64,000 nucleotides of DNA. Source: Mytilus trossulus. Taxonomy: Eukaryota > Mollusca > Bivalvia > Mytilida > Mytilidae. Made by a program: the position numbers and the translations under genes. Positions 10,435 through 21,680 of the stretch are shown here, one piece after another. The first letter of the stretch is position 1; every line of letters starts with the position of its first letter. The stretch is taken from contig NC_086380.1 in NCBI RefSeq assembly GCF_036588685.1, positions 53,159,144-53,223,143 on the forward strand, written 5' to 3'. The notes under the pieces are model-generated. The model had not been told where the DNA came from and ran no database searches. It saw nothing but the letters and a program-made list of their open reading frames with translations.

Positions 10435-10650
10435 CCTAAGTGTGTGGAAATTTGCAGTTTTAATTTTAGATTTCGATTTTCCGTATATAACTATTGATTC
10501 GGTATAGTCATACAGCTAAATATTAATTATACGTCATAACAAAACAAAAAATGAACTTATAATTTGAACTTAGTACAAACATGAAGGTATATAATTATTA
10601 CAATTTTGTTATCTTTATATTCAGCAGATGAGAGTTGTACTTTACACAAG
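10435..10650 (+). pseudogene. Relic GIMAP signal-peptide exon (unit A)
   Basis: 10435-10580 matches the flank just upstream of 14373. The exon copy starts at the ATG of 10581 with ATGAAGGTAT, as at 14373. A net 17-base loss in the hydrophobic part shifts the frame, so a TGA follows after 16 codons. The end of the exon is still recognisable (GCAGATGAGAGTTGTACTTTA against GCAGAGGAGAGCTGTAGTTTA), but the donor is gone because a Penelope-like element begins right after CACAAG at 10650. No GTPase exon follows. Confidence 0.75.
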
Positions 10651-11835
10651 TATTCCACATTCCAAACTAAAAGACAAATTGAAAGAGTGGGTATTACTTT
10701 GCTTCATAAAAAAGAATGGCCAAAGTAGATACAAGGTTATTGTCTTAGGGAGGGATAAATCCTACTTTGTAAAGAATCACTCTGATTGTAACAAAATATT
10801 CTCTGAAACCGATATTATCAAGATGCTTGATTTCTTGATTGACAACAAATTTGTTACGTTCGGGAGACATGTTTTTCAACAGACTGTCGGCATCCCAATG
10901 GGAACAAACTGTGCCCCTCTACTTGCCGACTTGTTTCTTATTATTATGAGGCTGACTTCATGCAGGAACTTCTTAGGAAGAAGGATAAGAAGTTAGCAAT
11001 ATCCTTTAACTCTTCTTTCCGCTATATAGATGACGTTCTTTCACTAAACAATTCAAAATTTGGTGACTATGTGGAACGCATCTATCCAATCGAATTGGAG
11101 ATAAAGGATACTATACAGATACAGTTAAGTCGGCTTCATATCTTGACTTACATCTAGAAATTGACCACGAAGGTCGGTTGAAAACAAAACTTTACGACAA
11201 AAGAGATGATTTCAGCTTTCCAATTGTGAACTTTCCATTTCTAAAGTAGCAACATCCCAGCAGCACCTGCATACGGGTTATATATCTCCCAATTGATACG
11301 ATATTCCCGTGCTTGCATTTCATATCATGATTTTTCTTGATAGAGGGTTACTGCTCACAAGGAAGCTATTAAACCACGAGTTCCAAATGGTGAAGTTGAA
11401 ATCATCCCTTCGTACATTTTACGGACGCCATCACGAGTTGGTTAACCGTTATGGAATAACCGTTTCACAAATGATATCGGATATGTTCCTAACGTCGTAA
11501 CTACAATCCCCTTCCCTTTTATGAATGTGACGTACCGAATTAGACTATTTACCGGATTTGTAATCACATAAGCAACACGACGGGTGCCACATGTGGAGAA
11601 GGATATGATTACCCTTCTGGAGCACCTGAGATCACCCCTAGTTTTTGGTGGGGTTCGTGTTGTTTATTCGTTAGTTTTCTATGTTGTGTCGTGTGTACTA
11701 TTGTTTTTCTGTTTGTCTTTTTCATTTTTAGCCTTGGCGTTGTCAGTTTGTTTTAGATTTATGAGTTTAACTGTCCCTTTGGTATCTTTCGTCCCTCTTG
11801 TAGTTCACCTTCGGGTAAGATGTATAAATATCTAA
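10651..11835 (+). mobile_element. Penelope-like retroelement, 5'-truncated, with RT domain
   Basis: Encodes reverse-transcriptase motifs of the Penelope-like type: GIPMGTNCAPLLADL (10890-10933), then in another frame FRYIDDVLSLNN with the catalytic YIDD (11018-11050), then a thumb-like region (RGLLLTRKLLNHE, YGITVSQMISDM) near 11345-11500. The reading frame is shifted at about 10940 and again near 11130 and 11240, so it is inactive. The tail to 11830 has the CTCCTGATGAC-free family tail GACTGTCCCTTTGGTATC. Bivalve genomes hold many such elements; pieces of the same family lie at 5600, 6590, 7560 and 31285. Confidence 0.85.
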
Positions 11836-11859
11836 TTTTGAAACATAACACAAATATAC

Positions 11860-12055
11860 TTTTTTCGAAAAAGTAAGGATTTTCTTATCCCAGGAACAGA
11901 TTACTTTAACCGTATTTGGCACAACTTTTTGAATTTTGGATCCTCACTGCTCTTCAACTTCGTACTTGTTTGACTTTATAAATACTTTGATATGAGCGTC
12001 TTGCGTACTAAATTATAATCCTGGTACCTTTGATAACTAATTTCATACTTTTTAC
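11860..12055 (-). repeat. MITE half (R3 family), reverse
   Basis: Reads as the complement of part of the 34166 element: AAGGATTTTCTTATCCCAGG, CAACTTTTTGAATTTTGGATC, CTTCAACTTCGTACTTGTTT and the end block ATTATAATCCTGGTACCTTTGATAAC. Confidence 0.7.
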
Positions 12056-12127
12056 ACGCTTTTGAATTACTCCATCCATATAAAGCCAGCCTTATTGATA
12101 TAGAGGTCAGTAAATGTTAAAAAATAT

Positions 12128-12737
12128 GAAATGTACGATTATTCGAACAAAGTCGTCAAACAGGGTGGAAGGTGTTTTTTTATGTAAAATAATATGTAAT
12201 TCCCTACTTTGAAGATAACAATATGTTGATCTTAGAGAGGGAACACAAGTTTCTAAATTTCTGATTAAGATTTTGCATCAAAGAATTTATCGTTAAGTTT
12301 GAAAAAACTATGTTGCATGGAACGATTCAACAATTGGACATCACAACCTAATTCGGATAGATTTAACATAGTCAATTGATCAAAACATTATATCGTTTTC
12401 GTTAATAACTTAATCCAACAGCGTTTGAGATCTGTAACACATGTCTTTTCAGTGCATGAGTTAGGGCTGCGATAAAATGAGATATGAGTATAGGTGTCGT
12501 ACGTTTATTTACATTTTAATTCAATCGGACAAAGATTTTGACTTTAAAAAACTGTAATATTCTATTTAGCGGTGACAAAATGCAACAGTGAACTATTTAA
12601 ACGATAAATTGACAGTCTTAAATTTAGAGAGAGAAAAAACAACTAATTATGTTAAAATATGACCTACCATGCAAAAAGGCAAATACCTCGCACGTCCTTA
12701 TAATAGTATATATCAGATAATAGATATACAGTTGGGT
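12128..12737 (+). repeat. Segmental duplication unit B, upstream part
   Basis: Partner of 8263-8908 (see there). Together with 14211-14372 it forms the 5' flank of the intact GIMAP gene. An insertion (12738-14210) separates the two parts; unit A lacks this insertion and has a Harbinger-like element a few bases further on instead. Confidence 0.75.
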
Positions 12738-13070
12738 GCAGACCAAGCATTACATGTAAACGGGCCGAAAAAGTTAACGCGGCGTTTACTCGCGTGCACT
12801 TCATGTAAACGCCGCGTTAACTGTGCGTTAACTCTGAAATTGCAGTAGACATTAAAAGTAAACGGGCGTTTACTTTCGCGTTTACATCCGCGTTAACGCA
12901 AAAACGGCGCGTCTTCTAATTTTTTAAAGAGTAAACGGGCGTTTACTTTCCCGTTTACCTCCGCGTTAACGTGGGAAAATGCGCGTCTTCTATTTTCGTA
13001 ATAAGTAAACGCGCGTTTACTGTTTGTAGTAAACGCCCGTTAACGCAGATTGTCATCGTAACCTGGATAC
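12738..13070. repeat. Clustered GTAAACG.CGTTTAC palindromes
   Basis: At least eight small palindromic units built on GTAAACGcGCGTTTAC and CGTTAACG, with two ~95-bp direct repeats in which GGGCGTTTACTTTC..GTTTAC.TCCGCGTTAACG is followed by GCGCGTCTTCT (near 12860-12920 and 12930-13000). It looks like the sub-terminal repeat region of a DNA transposon. CpG density is much higher than in the surroundings. I could not define a matching other end. Confidence 0.7.
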
Positions 13071-13433
13071 ACTGACCTTAAATATGAAATGATAAGGAAC
13101 ATCAAAATTAATTGACCAACTAGTCATTTCCGCTTGACATATTGACGATTGCGGATATTTAAAAATGTCACACATTTGTATTTAATTGAACAATAATTAT
13201 AGTAAATTTCTTGTTCTTCGCAAATAACAGTTTAAGTATGTTTATTCAAATACATGTAATTTAATCCTCACCAAAATCAAACAGTTTTCTCATCTTAGAC
13301 AGACTGACTCGTAAAACAAAATTATTTGATATCATTAGTTATCTTATTTTCTATATAGAAGTAATTCAGTTATATTTTTATGCCATAATTGACCATATAA
13401 TACAATTGACAGCAATTTTTGTACCAGCCTGAC

Positions 13434-14206
13434 AGTCATGACCTCTTTTTATTTAAAATATTGAATAGTAAACAAAATTAAGTAGTTTTCATACATCAGA
13501 CTAACTGGTAATACATAATTATTTATTCGCAACAACCAAAACTGACCATATCAGTAATTTGTTATGTAAATCTATATAGTCCGCATAGTAAATGAGTTAT
13601 ATTTTGATATAAAGATTGATTGTATAATAAAAAAGGAAGCAATATTTAAATATTATGACATAAAAAAAAATGCATCAATTTAGAGTGCCAGCATGTCCTT
13701 TTTGTATTCAAAATATTGAATTATAAACAAAATTCAATAGTTTTCATATCTCAGACTGACTCATATAATAACATTATTTGTCCGCAACAGCCAAAACTGA
13801 CCATATAAGCATTTTATTATGTAAATCTATATAGCCGCATAGTAAAGGAGTTATATTTTCATGTAAGGATTGATTGTATAATAAGAAAGGTACTATTATT
13901 TGAATATTATGACTAAAAACATTTATTTGCATCAATTTAGAGTGCCAGCATGTCCTTTTTGTATTCAAAATATTGAATCGTAAACAAAATTCAATAGTTT
14001 TTATATCTCAAACTGATTCATATAATAAAATTATTTGTCCGCAACAACCAAAACTGACCATATAAGCATTTTATTATGTAAATCTATATAGCCTCATAGT
14101 AAATGAGTTATATTTTCACGTAATGATTGATTGTATAATAAAATAGGTAGCAATATTTGAATATTATGACTAAAAAAATTTGTGCGCATCAATTAAGAGT
14201 GCCAGC
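13434..14206. repeat. 257-bp tandem repeat, three units
   Basis: Unit starts near 13434, 13691 and 13948 (periods 257, 257 and 259), each with TTCAAAATATTGAAT.GTAAACAAAAT, GACTGACTCATATAATAA, GCAACAACCAAAACTGACCATAT and TTATGTAAATCTATATAG. A more diverged partial unit precedes it (about 13240-13433). Units 2 and 3 are closest to each other. It is part of the insertion that splits unit B. Open frames here are spurious. Confidence 0.85.
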
Positions 14207-14372
14207 ATGTCAATGGATTGCACATGCTATTTTCACATGGCTAAGTGTGTGGAAATTTTCAGTTTAAGTTTCGATTTTGATTTTCCGTAACTATATATTG
14301 ATTCGGTTTTTTCAGCCAACATATTGTAATTAAACGTCATTACAAAACACGAACTCGTCACTATACACAAAC

Positions 14373-14460
14373 ATGAAGGTATTACAAATCTCACTTATTT
14401 TGTGGGTTATAATTTTACTATCTTCGTGTTCCGCAGAGGAGAGCTGTAGTTTACAGTCAG
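14373..14460 (+). CDS. GIMAP-like GTPase gene (right locus), signal-peptide exon 1
   Basis: The ATG at 14373 opens 29 codons, MKVLQISLILWVIILLSS then CSAEESCSLQS, plus one base (phase 1), before the donor TCAG/GTAAGAC. The peptide is a textbook signal peptide: K after M, about 15 hydrophobic residues, then a small-residue C-SA cleavage region. It joins in frame to 15630-15686 and to the GTPase exon. The same exon with its flank exists as a dead copy at 10581. Confidence 0.75.
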
Positions 14461-15629
14461 GTAAGACATTCAAATATTAATTTTTCAAAAAAGAAAACAT
14501 ATATTATGTATCATTTTTTTTTACCCTTTTGAATTATTCCGTCTATATGATATACATATATATCTATATATCTATAGTTAAACACTTGACCAACTGTATA
14601 CTAGGAGAAAATAACAGAGCCACCCCCCCCCCCCCCCCATTTTTTCACCAAGTGCTTATTTCATATCTATCTTAATGAATTGGTCAAATGGCGAGTGAGT
14701 GTTAGTAATGGGACACAAACAAATGGTCGGCAAGACCATTTGAATATGAATATATTCATAAAATCAGTAATGGCGACCTCTTTACAATGTACAACAACGT
14801 TCGTTAATTGTTACAATTTAAATGTATTACTATGGGTTTTCCCCGGTTATAAATAGTCTACATTATGGAATTTTCCGTCTGTAACAGTTATAAATAGTAT
14901 GAGCAAAATGGATAATTGAAAGTATTTGCATCGAAAGCGAAAACTAAATTTAATTAAAAACAAATTGTTGAATTGAAATTAAAGATTCGTGCTTCTGTAT
15001 AATTATATTATTCATTGAATTCAAATAGTTTAATCCTACAATTCTTTTACACATGAATAAAATGAAAACATTTTAATTCATGTAGTCATACTTGTTCAGA
15101 ATAACAATATTAATTGAAATGTTGGAATTAAAATGTCTTTGGATTTGTAAATGTAGGATGTTTTATATACCGTATATGTATTCCATGACTCCATGAAATT
15201 GATGCTATTACTTTGTAAGGACTGAAAAATATAACATACCCCAGATAGGATGTTCTATGGATTTATCGTGCTTAAGAGTGAATATGTATATTTTCACTGG
15301 AAAACTTTGCAAAAGAAAATCGTAGAAGCGTAAAAAAAATGCCTCATTAAAATTAAAAATCAGTTATTAGCCTGCAACAAATAATGTAAAACGTTTATTA
15401 TCTTTTATATTCAAAATATAATTTTCGAGAGTTCTGATTTTCACCGTAAAGCATTTACTGGTTAAACAAAATGCACCGTTTCAGTCAAGGTCATTGTTAA
15501 ATTGAAAACAGACTTGCATTTAACTTCCCCGAAGAAATATAAACGGGAATGTGGACTTCGAACAACTCAATGAAATGCCACACTGTTTCTCTTTCATAAT
15601 TTAATTCAAACGATTCCTTTTTTTTATAG
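14461..15629 (+). other. Intron 1 of the right GIMAP-like gene
   Basis: AT-rich intron with a GT donor at 14461 and a polypyrimidine TTTTTTATAG acceptor at 15629. It has a run of about 18 C near 14622-14638 and short TATA-type microsatellites near 14545-14575. No coding element or known repeat was seen. Confidence 0.6.
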
Positions 15630-15686
15630 AAAAGGTTGCAGATAGTGATATCCGTCATTGTTCACAAAAGAAGAGTGAAGATATAG
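15630..15686 (+). CDS. GIMAP-like GTPase gene (right locus), exon 2
   Basis: A 57-bp exon between TTTATAG and GTATGTTTC. Entered and left in phase 1, it adds 19 residues: EKVADSDIRHCSQKKSEDI. It is hydrophilic with one Cys and has no recognised domain. It links the signal-peptide exon to the GTPase exon without breaking the frame. Confidence 0.7.
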   Translation, partial: KRLQIVISVIVHKRRVKI

Positions 15687-16459
15687 GTATGTTTCAAAAA
15701 CACACAAGTTAAATTTCCTTAACATTTCAAATATATATCAGGCAAACCAAACACATTTGAATAGAGGACCTCGTTCTGATTCGCTCGAAACAAAAACAAA
15801 TAATTCTGACATGGCAGAATACAGACAACAAAACAGAACCTTATAAATTAATGTTAGTTATAATAAAACAAAACATAACATCTTAGGCAAACTGTTGCGT
15901 TAGAGACTTTCAATCTAAATAGTATAATTATATTCGGAATATGTCAATATGAAAATATGAAAACTAAAATCATAACACCAATTAGGGTTCTTACAAATAC
16001 AGCATACAATTTAAGTTGCAACAGTTGTACCTTTTTACAATAATATGTTTAAATGATAAATTGCAAATATATCAACTTAAAAAAAATACGGTTTCAATGT
16101 TCTCATTATATTTTATTAAACCAAGAAGCTACTTTTTTTTTTAAGTTAATCTGTTTTACAATGCCGGAATATTCTAAGTAACTACAATATTCCGAATAGG
16201 ATTTGTTCATTGGTGAAGGCTATTTGATTACCTGCACTTGAATATTTGGCAGTAATACCACATCATATAGTTCTACAACCCTGATTTCCCAGTTGACTTA
16301 TGTATACATTAGTTTTAGTTAAAATTATGGCGAAGATATATCTTGCAAGTTCATAAGTAAAGTGCTGCATGCTTGCCATATCATAAAACGTAAACAGACG
16401 TTCAGTACCTGAGCCGGTTTCTTCTGGGTAATATTTTTGATAATATTCTTCGTTTTTAG
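15687..16459 (+). other. Intron 2 of the right GIMAP-like gene
   Basis: Bounded by GTATGTTT and CGTTTTTAG. AT-rich, nothing recognisable inside. Confidence 0.6.
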
Positions 16460-17583
16460 GTATAACTGAAAATGAACGCAGAATATTGCTAATAGGCCGG
16501 ACTGGAGTCGGTAAAAGTACTACTGGAAACACAATACTGGGGAGGGACGTTTTTCATGCAGACACTTCGGGCGAGTCAGTCACGAGAAAGACGGAATATG
16601 CGCGCTCACTGCGTTACGGGAGAAATCTTTTAGTTGTTGACACTCCGGGATTGTTTGATACAAGTATACCTAATAATGAAACTATGAAAGAAATTGCACA
16701 ATGTTATAGCCAAACAGCTCCGGGTTTACATGCTATTATTTTTGTTACTGAGATTGGACGTTTCACCAAACAAGAAAAAGATACATTTGACTTTTTTCTC
16801 ACTCATCTTGGAAAAGAGGTCATTGATTACATGATTGTAGCTTTTACTGGAAAAGATAGACTAGATCATAAAAAACGTACAATTAAGCAGTTTGTTTCCA
16901 ATTTAAAAGATGAGTCGGATCTTAGGTGGTTGTTGAATCGGACCGAATACCGATATACAGCGTTTGGATATGGCGGTAATCGTGCTGATCGTGAGGAAGA
17001 AGTTATCGAACTTCTTGAAATGGTGGACGACCTTGTCAAAGAAAACGATGGGAAATATTATACAAATGACATGTATGAAAGAAATGAGAAAGTATTAAAA
17101 GAACGATGGGAAGAAGAAAAACGAAAAGAAACAGAAAAACTTGAAAAGGAAATACAATCAGCTAAGAAATCTGCTCAAAAAGAGTTTGAAGAAAAACAAA
17201 GGGAACTTGAGAAAAGTTTTGAAGAACAGAAGATTGAACATGAAAATAATATGAAAATATTGAATGTCAAATTCAAAGAACAAGAATCCGATATTGTGAT
17301 GCTAAAAGACAAAAATAAGCAGGACCTTGATGAAATGCGGAGAGACATAGAACTAAGAGAAATGGCATTAACAGTTCGTCGTATTGAAACGGAAAGAGAC
17401 ATTGAAATAAGGTTGCGAGAAGAAGCTGAAAGAAAATTGATCGATAAAGAAATGACGCTTCGAGAGGAATACAGATCTGATGCTGGCTTTTTTGAGCAGG
17501 GTCTCACGGCAACAGGAAAGGTTTTAGGAGCTGTTGTAGACGCTGTTAAGGGTGTTTTAAGTTTTTTCGGAAGTTTGTTTTAA
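16460..17583 (+). CDS. GIMAP/AIG1-type GTPase with N-terminal signal peptide (exon 3, GTPase plus coiled coil)
   Basis: Main exon, ending at TAA 17581-17583; the three exons give 422 residues. GTPase motifs by residue of the joined protein: G1 GRTGVGKST at 61-69, a Thr-rich switch I near 80-90, G3 DTPG at 109-112, the AIG1 conserved box APGLHAIIFVTEIGRFTKQE near 136-155, and G4 TGKD at 178-181. Residues about 257-397 are a long charged coiled coil. The end (GKVLGAVVDAVKGVLSFFGS) is amphipathic and could bind membrane. Vertebrate GIMAPs bind intracellular membranes and act in lymphocyte survival; invertebrate members are expanded and often induced on infection. An internal start near 16486 would remove residues before the P-loop, so the spliced start is preferred. 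The unusual point is the signal peptide, which would send a normally cytosolic GTPase domain into the ER. Confidence 0.88.
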
Positions 17584-17689
17584 AGGATATAAAGCCTTGA
17601 GAAAAGTCAATTTTTTTTTCATAGCAATATGTACCTTCCGTAAAAAAAACAAATTGTTCTGAAAAAAAAATCAAGCACACTATCAAAGA

Positions 17690-17775
17690 GGGGAGGAGAT
17701 ACCAGAGTGACAGTCAAACTCATAGGTCGATATTAAACTGACAACGCCATGGCTAAAACAAAAAAGCAAACACTA
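17690..17775 (-). repeat. Penelope-like tail, reverse
   Basis: GATACCAGAGTGACAGTCAAACTCATAGG followed by ACTGACAACGCCATGGCTAAAA is the complement of the tail seen at 11725-11800. Confidence 0.7.
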
Positions 17776-20700
17776 ATACGGGTCTTTTTAACGTCCTTTC
17801 CCATATAGTAGGGATCGCCTATATCCCTTTTCCTTTAACGTTCCATAAGCGTCTTAGTCATCGTCGTTGTGCAGGATAAATTAGAAATAATGTTTGTCCT
17901 GTATTTTCCTTTATCACAATTCCCTAATGGTAGAGGTGCTTATCATAAGAATTAAATTTGCCGAATAATCTGAAATAGTCTGAAACAGTCTAAACATATT
18001 CTCAACCTGTACTCCTCCTTTTTCTGACTTCAATAATCGACCAAAGGTCTGAACAATCATCCTCCACTCTGAACCATACTTGACCAACTAATATCTGGTT
18101 TTATTAAAAAAAAAAAAAAATCAAAATGTTAAAACAAATTTCTTTTTAACTGACATGACGACAGCAACAACAGTTTCATATTAACAAATATAGATAGTTA
18201 AATCAAATTATCTTTTATCATAATTACATTATATCAGTTTTAAATTTTTTTATCTGTTTTTTTTAGAAGAATAGATTTTGTTTTACTAAAAAAACACATT
18301 TATACTGAAGGAAGTTAAATCTTATCACGATGATCTTGTTTGAAATTTGTTTTTTTACAGTGACTTGACTGTTAGTGTTGCTCTCCACCAATTGCAATTA
18401 TTCAAAATTTTGACCAAACTGCAATTTGTTTTATTAAACCAAATTGTTCAACTGGTCAGAAATTTGAAAATATTGATCAGTCAAAATGTGAAAGTGCAAA
18501 GTGATAAAATAAAACATACTTATAATCCTATAAGACTTTAACTCCACTGTATTGATGTAATACCTATATCAGTCTATCAATCTGTATAGTTATAGTATAA
18601 ACTATAAAAGTGTTTTTTCACCAAAAAATATATGATAATTTATATTGACCCCTCATAAAAGGGATATTTATAACAATAAGGGGTTGTTCCCAACCTGATT
18701 ATGACTAGGATGAAAAATTGTCTCATTGTCAGTCACACATACATAGACCAGATTTAACTATTTCTTGATGAACAGGAAAATACTTCATAAATTAAAGGTA
18801 GTCAAAGTACAAATGATAAATCAAATTTAAATATTGTCATTACCTATTATTTTATGTTTACAGAAAAATGTATTCACTCTTCTTTGTTTTACCAACTTCG
18901 CCCCAAACAGTTGCAAATTAGATATCTTATCAAAATTTTAAATCGCTCGCTCGCCCCAATTTTTTTTTGCCCAAAAACCGGTAGAAGAAGTAATTAAATT
19001 GGTTTGGCCTTAAGCATTTAAAAATTTTGAATAACATTGACAATGTTAGTAACAATTCAGTTTTGAGATTTTTTGATCAGCTTGTTTTACTTTAAAGGTG
19101 AAATATATCTATATGTAAGTGTTAATATATATAATTTTAAAGTAATGATATGTTTATTCTATAACTTCAAATGGTTGTTCAAATTTCTAGTCAGTAGAAA
19201 ACTGTTGTTAAAAACAGTTCGTAAATCCTTGAAATACTACAGATATATACAAAATATAGGTCTAGGTTGGTTTTGACTTGCTCGAGTAGGGTTCAGACTG
19301 GGTCGGATATGGTTCCTACTAGGTCGAGCATGGTTGAGACGCGTACTTAATTGTTAAGTACATGTCGAGAACAAGTGCAGACTGTTATGTATGGTTTCGT
19401 CTGCAGTCAAGTATGATCAGGTAAATTGAAGATCAATTCAGACTGTTCGAGTTTCAATCGTTACAGTCGAGTAAATACATAAACCATTTTAGACTTTTTC
19501 TGGTTTGTAGTATAAATTAACATACACAAAGCGAATAAATACAGTTCATATAATACCGATATTGTTATGTACCCAACGCAAATAGAATTACAACAACATT
19601 GCACAATACACATTTTTACTCTATTTATAAGATACCGATTTTGTTTATATTCATATACCATTATCAGTGTCCAAATTTGTATTGCAAGTACGGACATAAG
19701 CATGCCAATGTTCTATGTATTCCATGACACCATCACTCCAATAGTCAGTGATTCGGTAGTTCTGCAGAAAGTATAATGTTGATGATATCTTAGATATTCA
19801 GTTAAATATTCTATTGATTATGAACTTAAAGTGAACTGCAGTTTCCTTTCCCTCATAAACAGTTGAAGCTTTACGATCCAGTTGTCTTACTAAATCTCTT
19901 GGTTATATATTGACTATCTGCAATTCTTTTATGATTTTGTTTCTATTGACTTGTGTGATATTTTGGGGTTTTCTGTGATGGACATATTTCATTCTATGTC
20001 GTATTGTTTTTTGTTTTTTTTGTTGTGTTTTTTATCTTGTATCATTTTTAATTTACATGACCCAAATGATCATTGTGAGCTTTTATCGTCACTCGACGTA
20101 CGTCGTCTGTCGTCAGTAGACTGATAAAATTTTGTTCTCTGAAACTGCTGCGCCAAATTTCGTCCAAACCTGGTCATATTAAATATTGGGGTATATAGTT
20201 TTTAAAATATTTCCGATGACTTAGCCAGCTAACTAAATTAGTCAACATGGCTAAAAAAAGAATGAAGGGGTAAATGCGCGTTTTTTTCGTTAACCGTTGT
20301 ACAAAGAGCACAAGTTTATCTGACCTGAGCTAGATTATTTACAATGATAAGTTCTACCTTAATTTTATTTTTTGAATAAAAACTATCCAAGGACTCTTTT
20401 ATTTCCCTGAAATTTTTATCTTTATTTACATTTTAGCGATACATTTTAAAAATTATAATAAAAACATGTAGATAGAAAATTAAATAGCAAACATAATCAG
20501 CAATACAAAAACTGCAAACAGTTCCACATGACAAAATTGTTAACCGATGTTTATTGAAAGTTTTTCCTTTTTATGTCGATTTTGCATTTTTGTGTATCCA
20601 CCTTGTAAACTATAATATGTATATAGAACCTTTAAGAAAGCAAACGAATCAGCAAGAGTATATATGCAAATAAGAAAGAATAGATGAAATGTCCAGTTAT

Positions 20701-21080
20701 ATATTAAAAATCTTTGCCTTTAAATGACGGTTTGTGAATCCTTTTTTATGCAAAATCAATTAGAGAAATATAAAAACTCTGAACAAATAAATGATCAGTA
20801 ATTGTACAAAATTTATAAAAAAGATATCTGTGTGATAAATTATATTCTAGTCTAAAACGATGAAGAGTGGCCAGTAATCACCATACACACAGATCATGTA
20901 AGCAGCACATGCTTAATATCAATTTAGTTATAGAAAAAAATATCATACGACTTAATGGTATAGCTATTCAGTTATGAATTTTCACTATCCTATATTCTGT
21001 CATTGGACAAGTTCACTGAAACACATGAAATCCATCATGATCACAAAGAGCATACAATAATATATATTTTAAACTGATTT
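17776..21080. other. Intergenic stretch, no gene seen
   Basis: AT-rich. About 18340-18570 and 18880-18970 (ATCGCTCGCTCGCCCC) look like decayed interspersed repeats. About 19260-19460 holds imperfect ~20-bp repeats on GGTCGAGTATGGTTCAGACT. About 20060-20200 is GC-richer (CACTCGACGTACGTCGTCTGTCGTC) and also repeat-like. Short open frames (for example 19461-19776) overlap on both strands and have no recognisable domain. Confidence 0.5.
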
Positions 21081-21084
21081 TATT

Positions 21085-21245
21085 TTACTTAATGTGGCGG
21101 GGTTAAACATGTTAGCGGTAACCCAACCCTCCCAATAACCCGGAACAGTGGCATGACTGTTCAACATAAGACCGACCTCAGTTGAATAAGGCCTAAACTC
21201 ATCAGATGGACAAAGAATTTCTGAATGAAAACATACAAAAATATT
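21085..21245 (+). repeat. Interspersed repeat R1, right part
   Basis: AATGTGGCGGGGTTAAACATG, CCCAACCCTCCCAATAACCCGG and CTCATCAGATGGACAAA match the right part of the R1 family (compare 48775-48860 and 50120-50200 in reverse). Confidence 0.65.
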
Positions 21246-21261
21246 TCAAAATTACAATATA

Positions 21262-21680
21262 AAAAAGGAGATGTGGTATGATTTCATATGAGACAACTTT
21301 CCACAGGAGAAAAATGGAACAGAAATTAACAACTACAGTTCACCGTACGGCCTTCAACAATAAGCAAAGCCTTTATTGCATAGTCTGCCATAAAAGGCCC
21401 CGAAATGACAATATAAAACAATTCAAGGGAGAAATCTAACGGCCTCATTTATTTAAAATAAACTGAACGAAAATCCAATATGTAACAGAAAAACAAACGA
21501 CCACCACTGAATTACAGGCTCCTGATTTAGGACAGACACATATATACATAATGTGGCGAAGTTAAACATGTGAGCAAGAATCCAACATGTGACAGTGGTA
21601 TTACAGTTTAACATACGAACGACACATAAAAATCTGTAGAAAACGGCTCAATTCATCAGATGGACAAAAAAACTGGAATA
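21262..21680 (+). repeat. Interspersed repeat R1
   Basis: A long copy: GAGATGTGGTATGATT, TATGAGACAACTTTCCACA, CACCGTACGGCCTTCAACAA, CAATTCAAGGGAGAAATCTAACGG, CCACTGAATTACAGGCTCCTGA, ending near CATCAGATGGACAAAAA. Confidence 0.75.

Noticed and set aside
11584-11835. 83-codon hydrophobic frame
   Set aside because: Non-coding tail of the Penelope-like element; similar chance frames occur in every copy.
17175-17507. Ser/Leu-rich minus-strand frame of 110 codons
   Set aside because: Antisense shadow of the GIMAP coiled coil.
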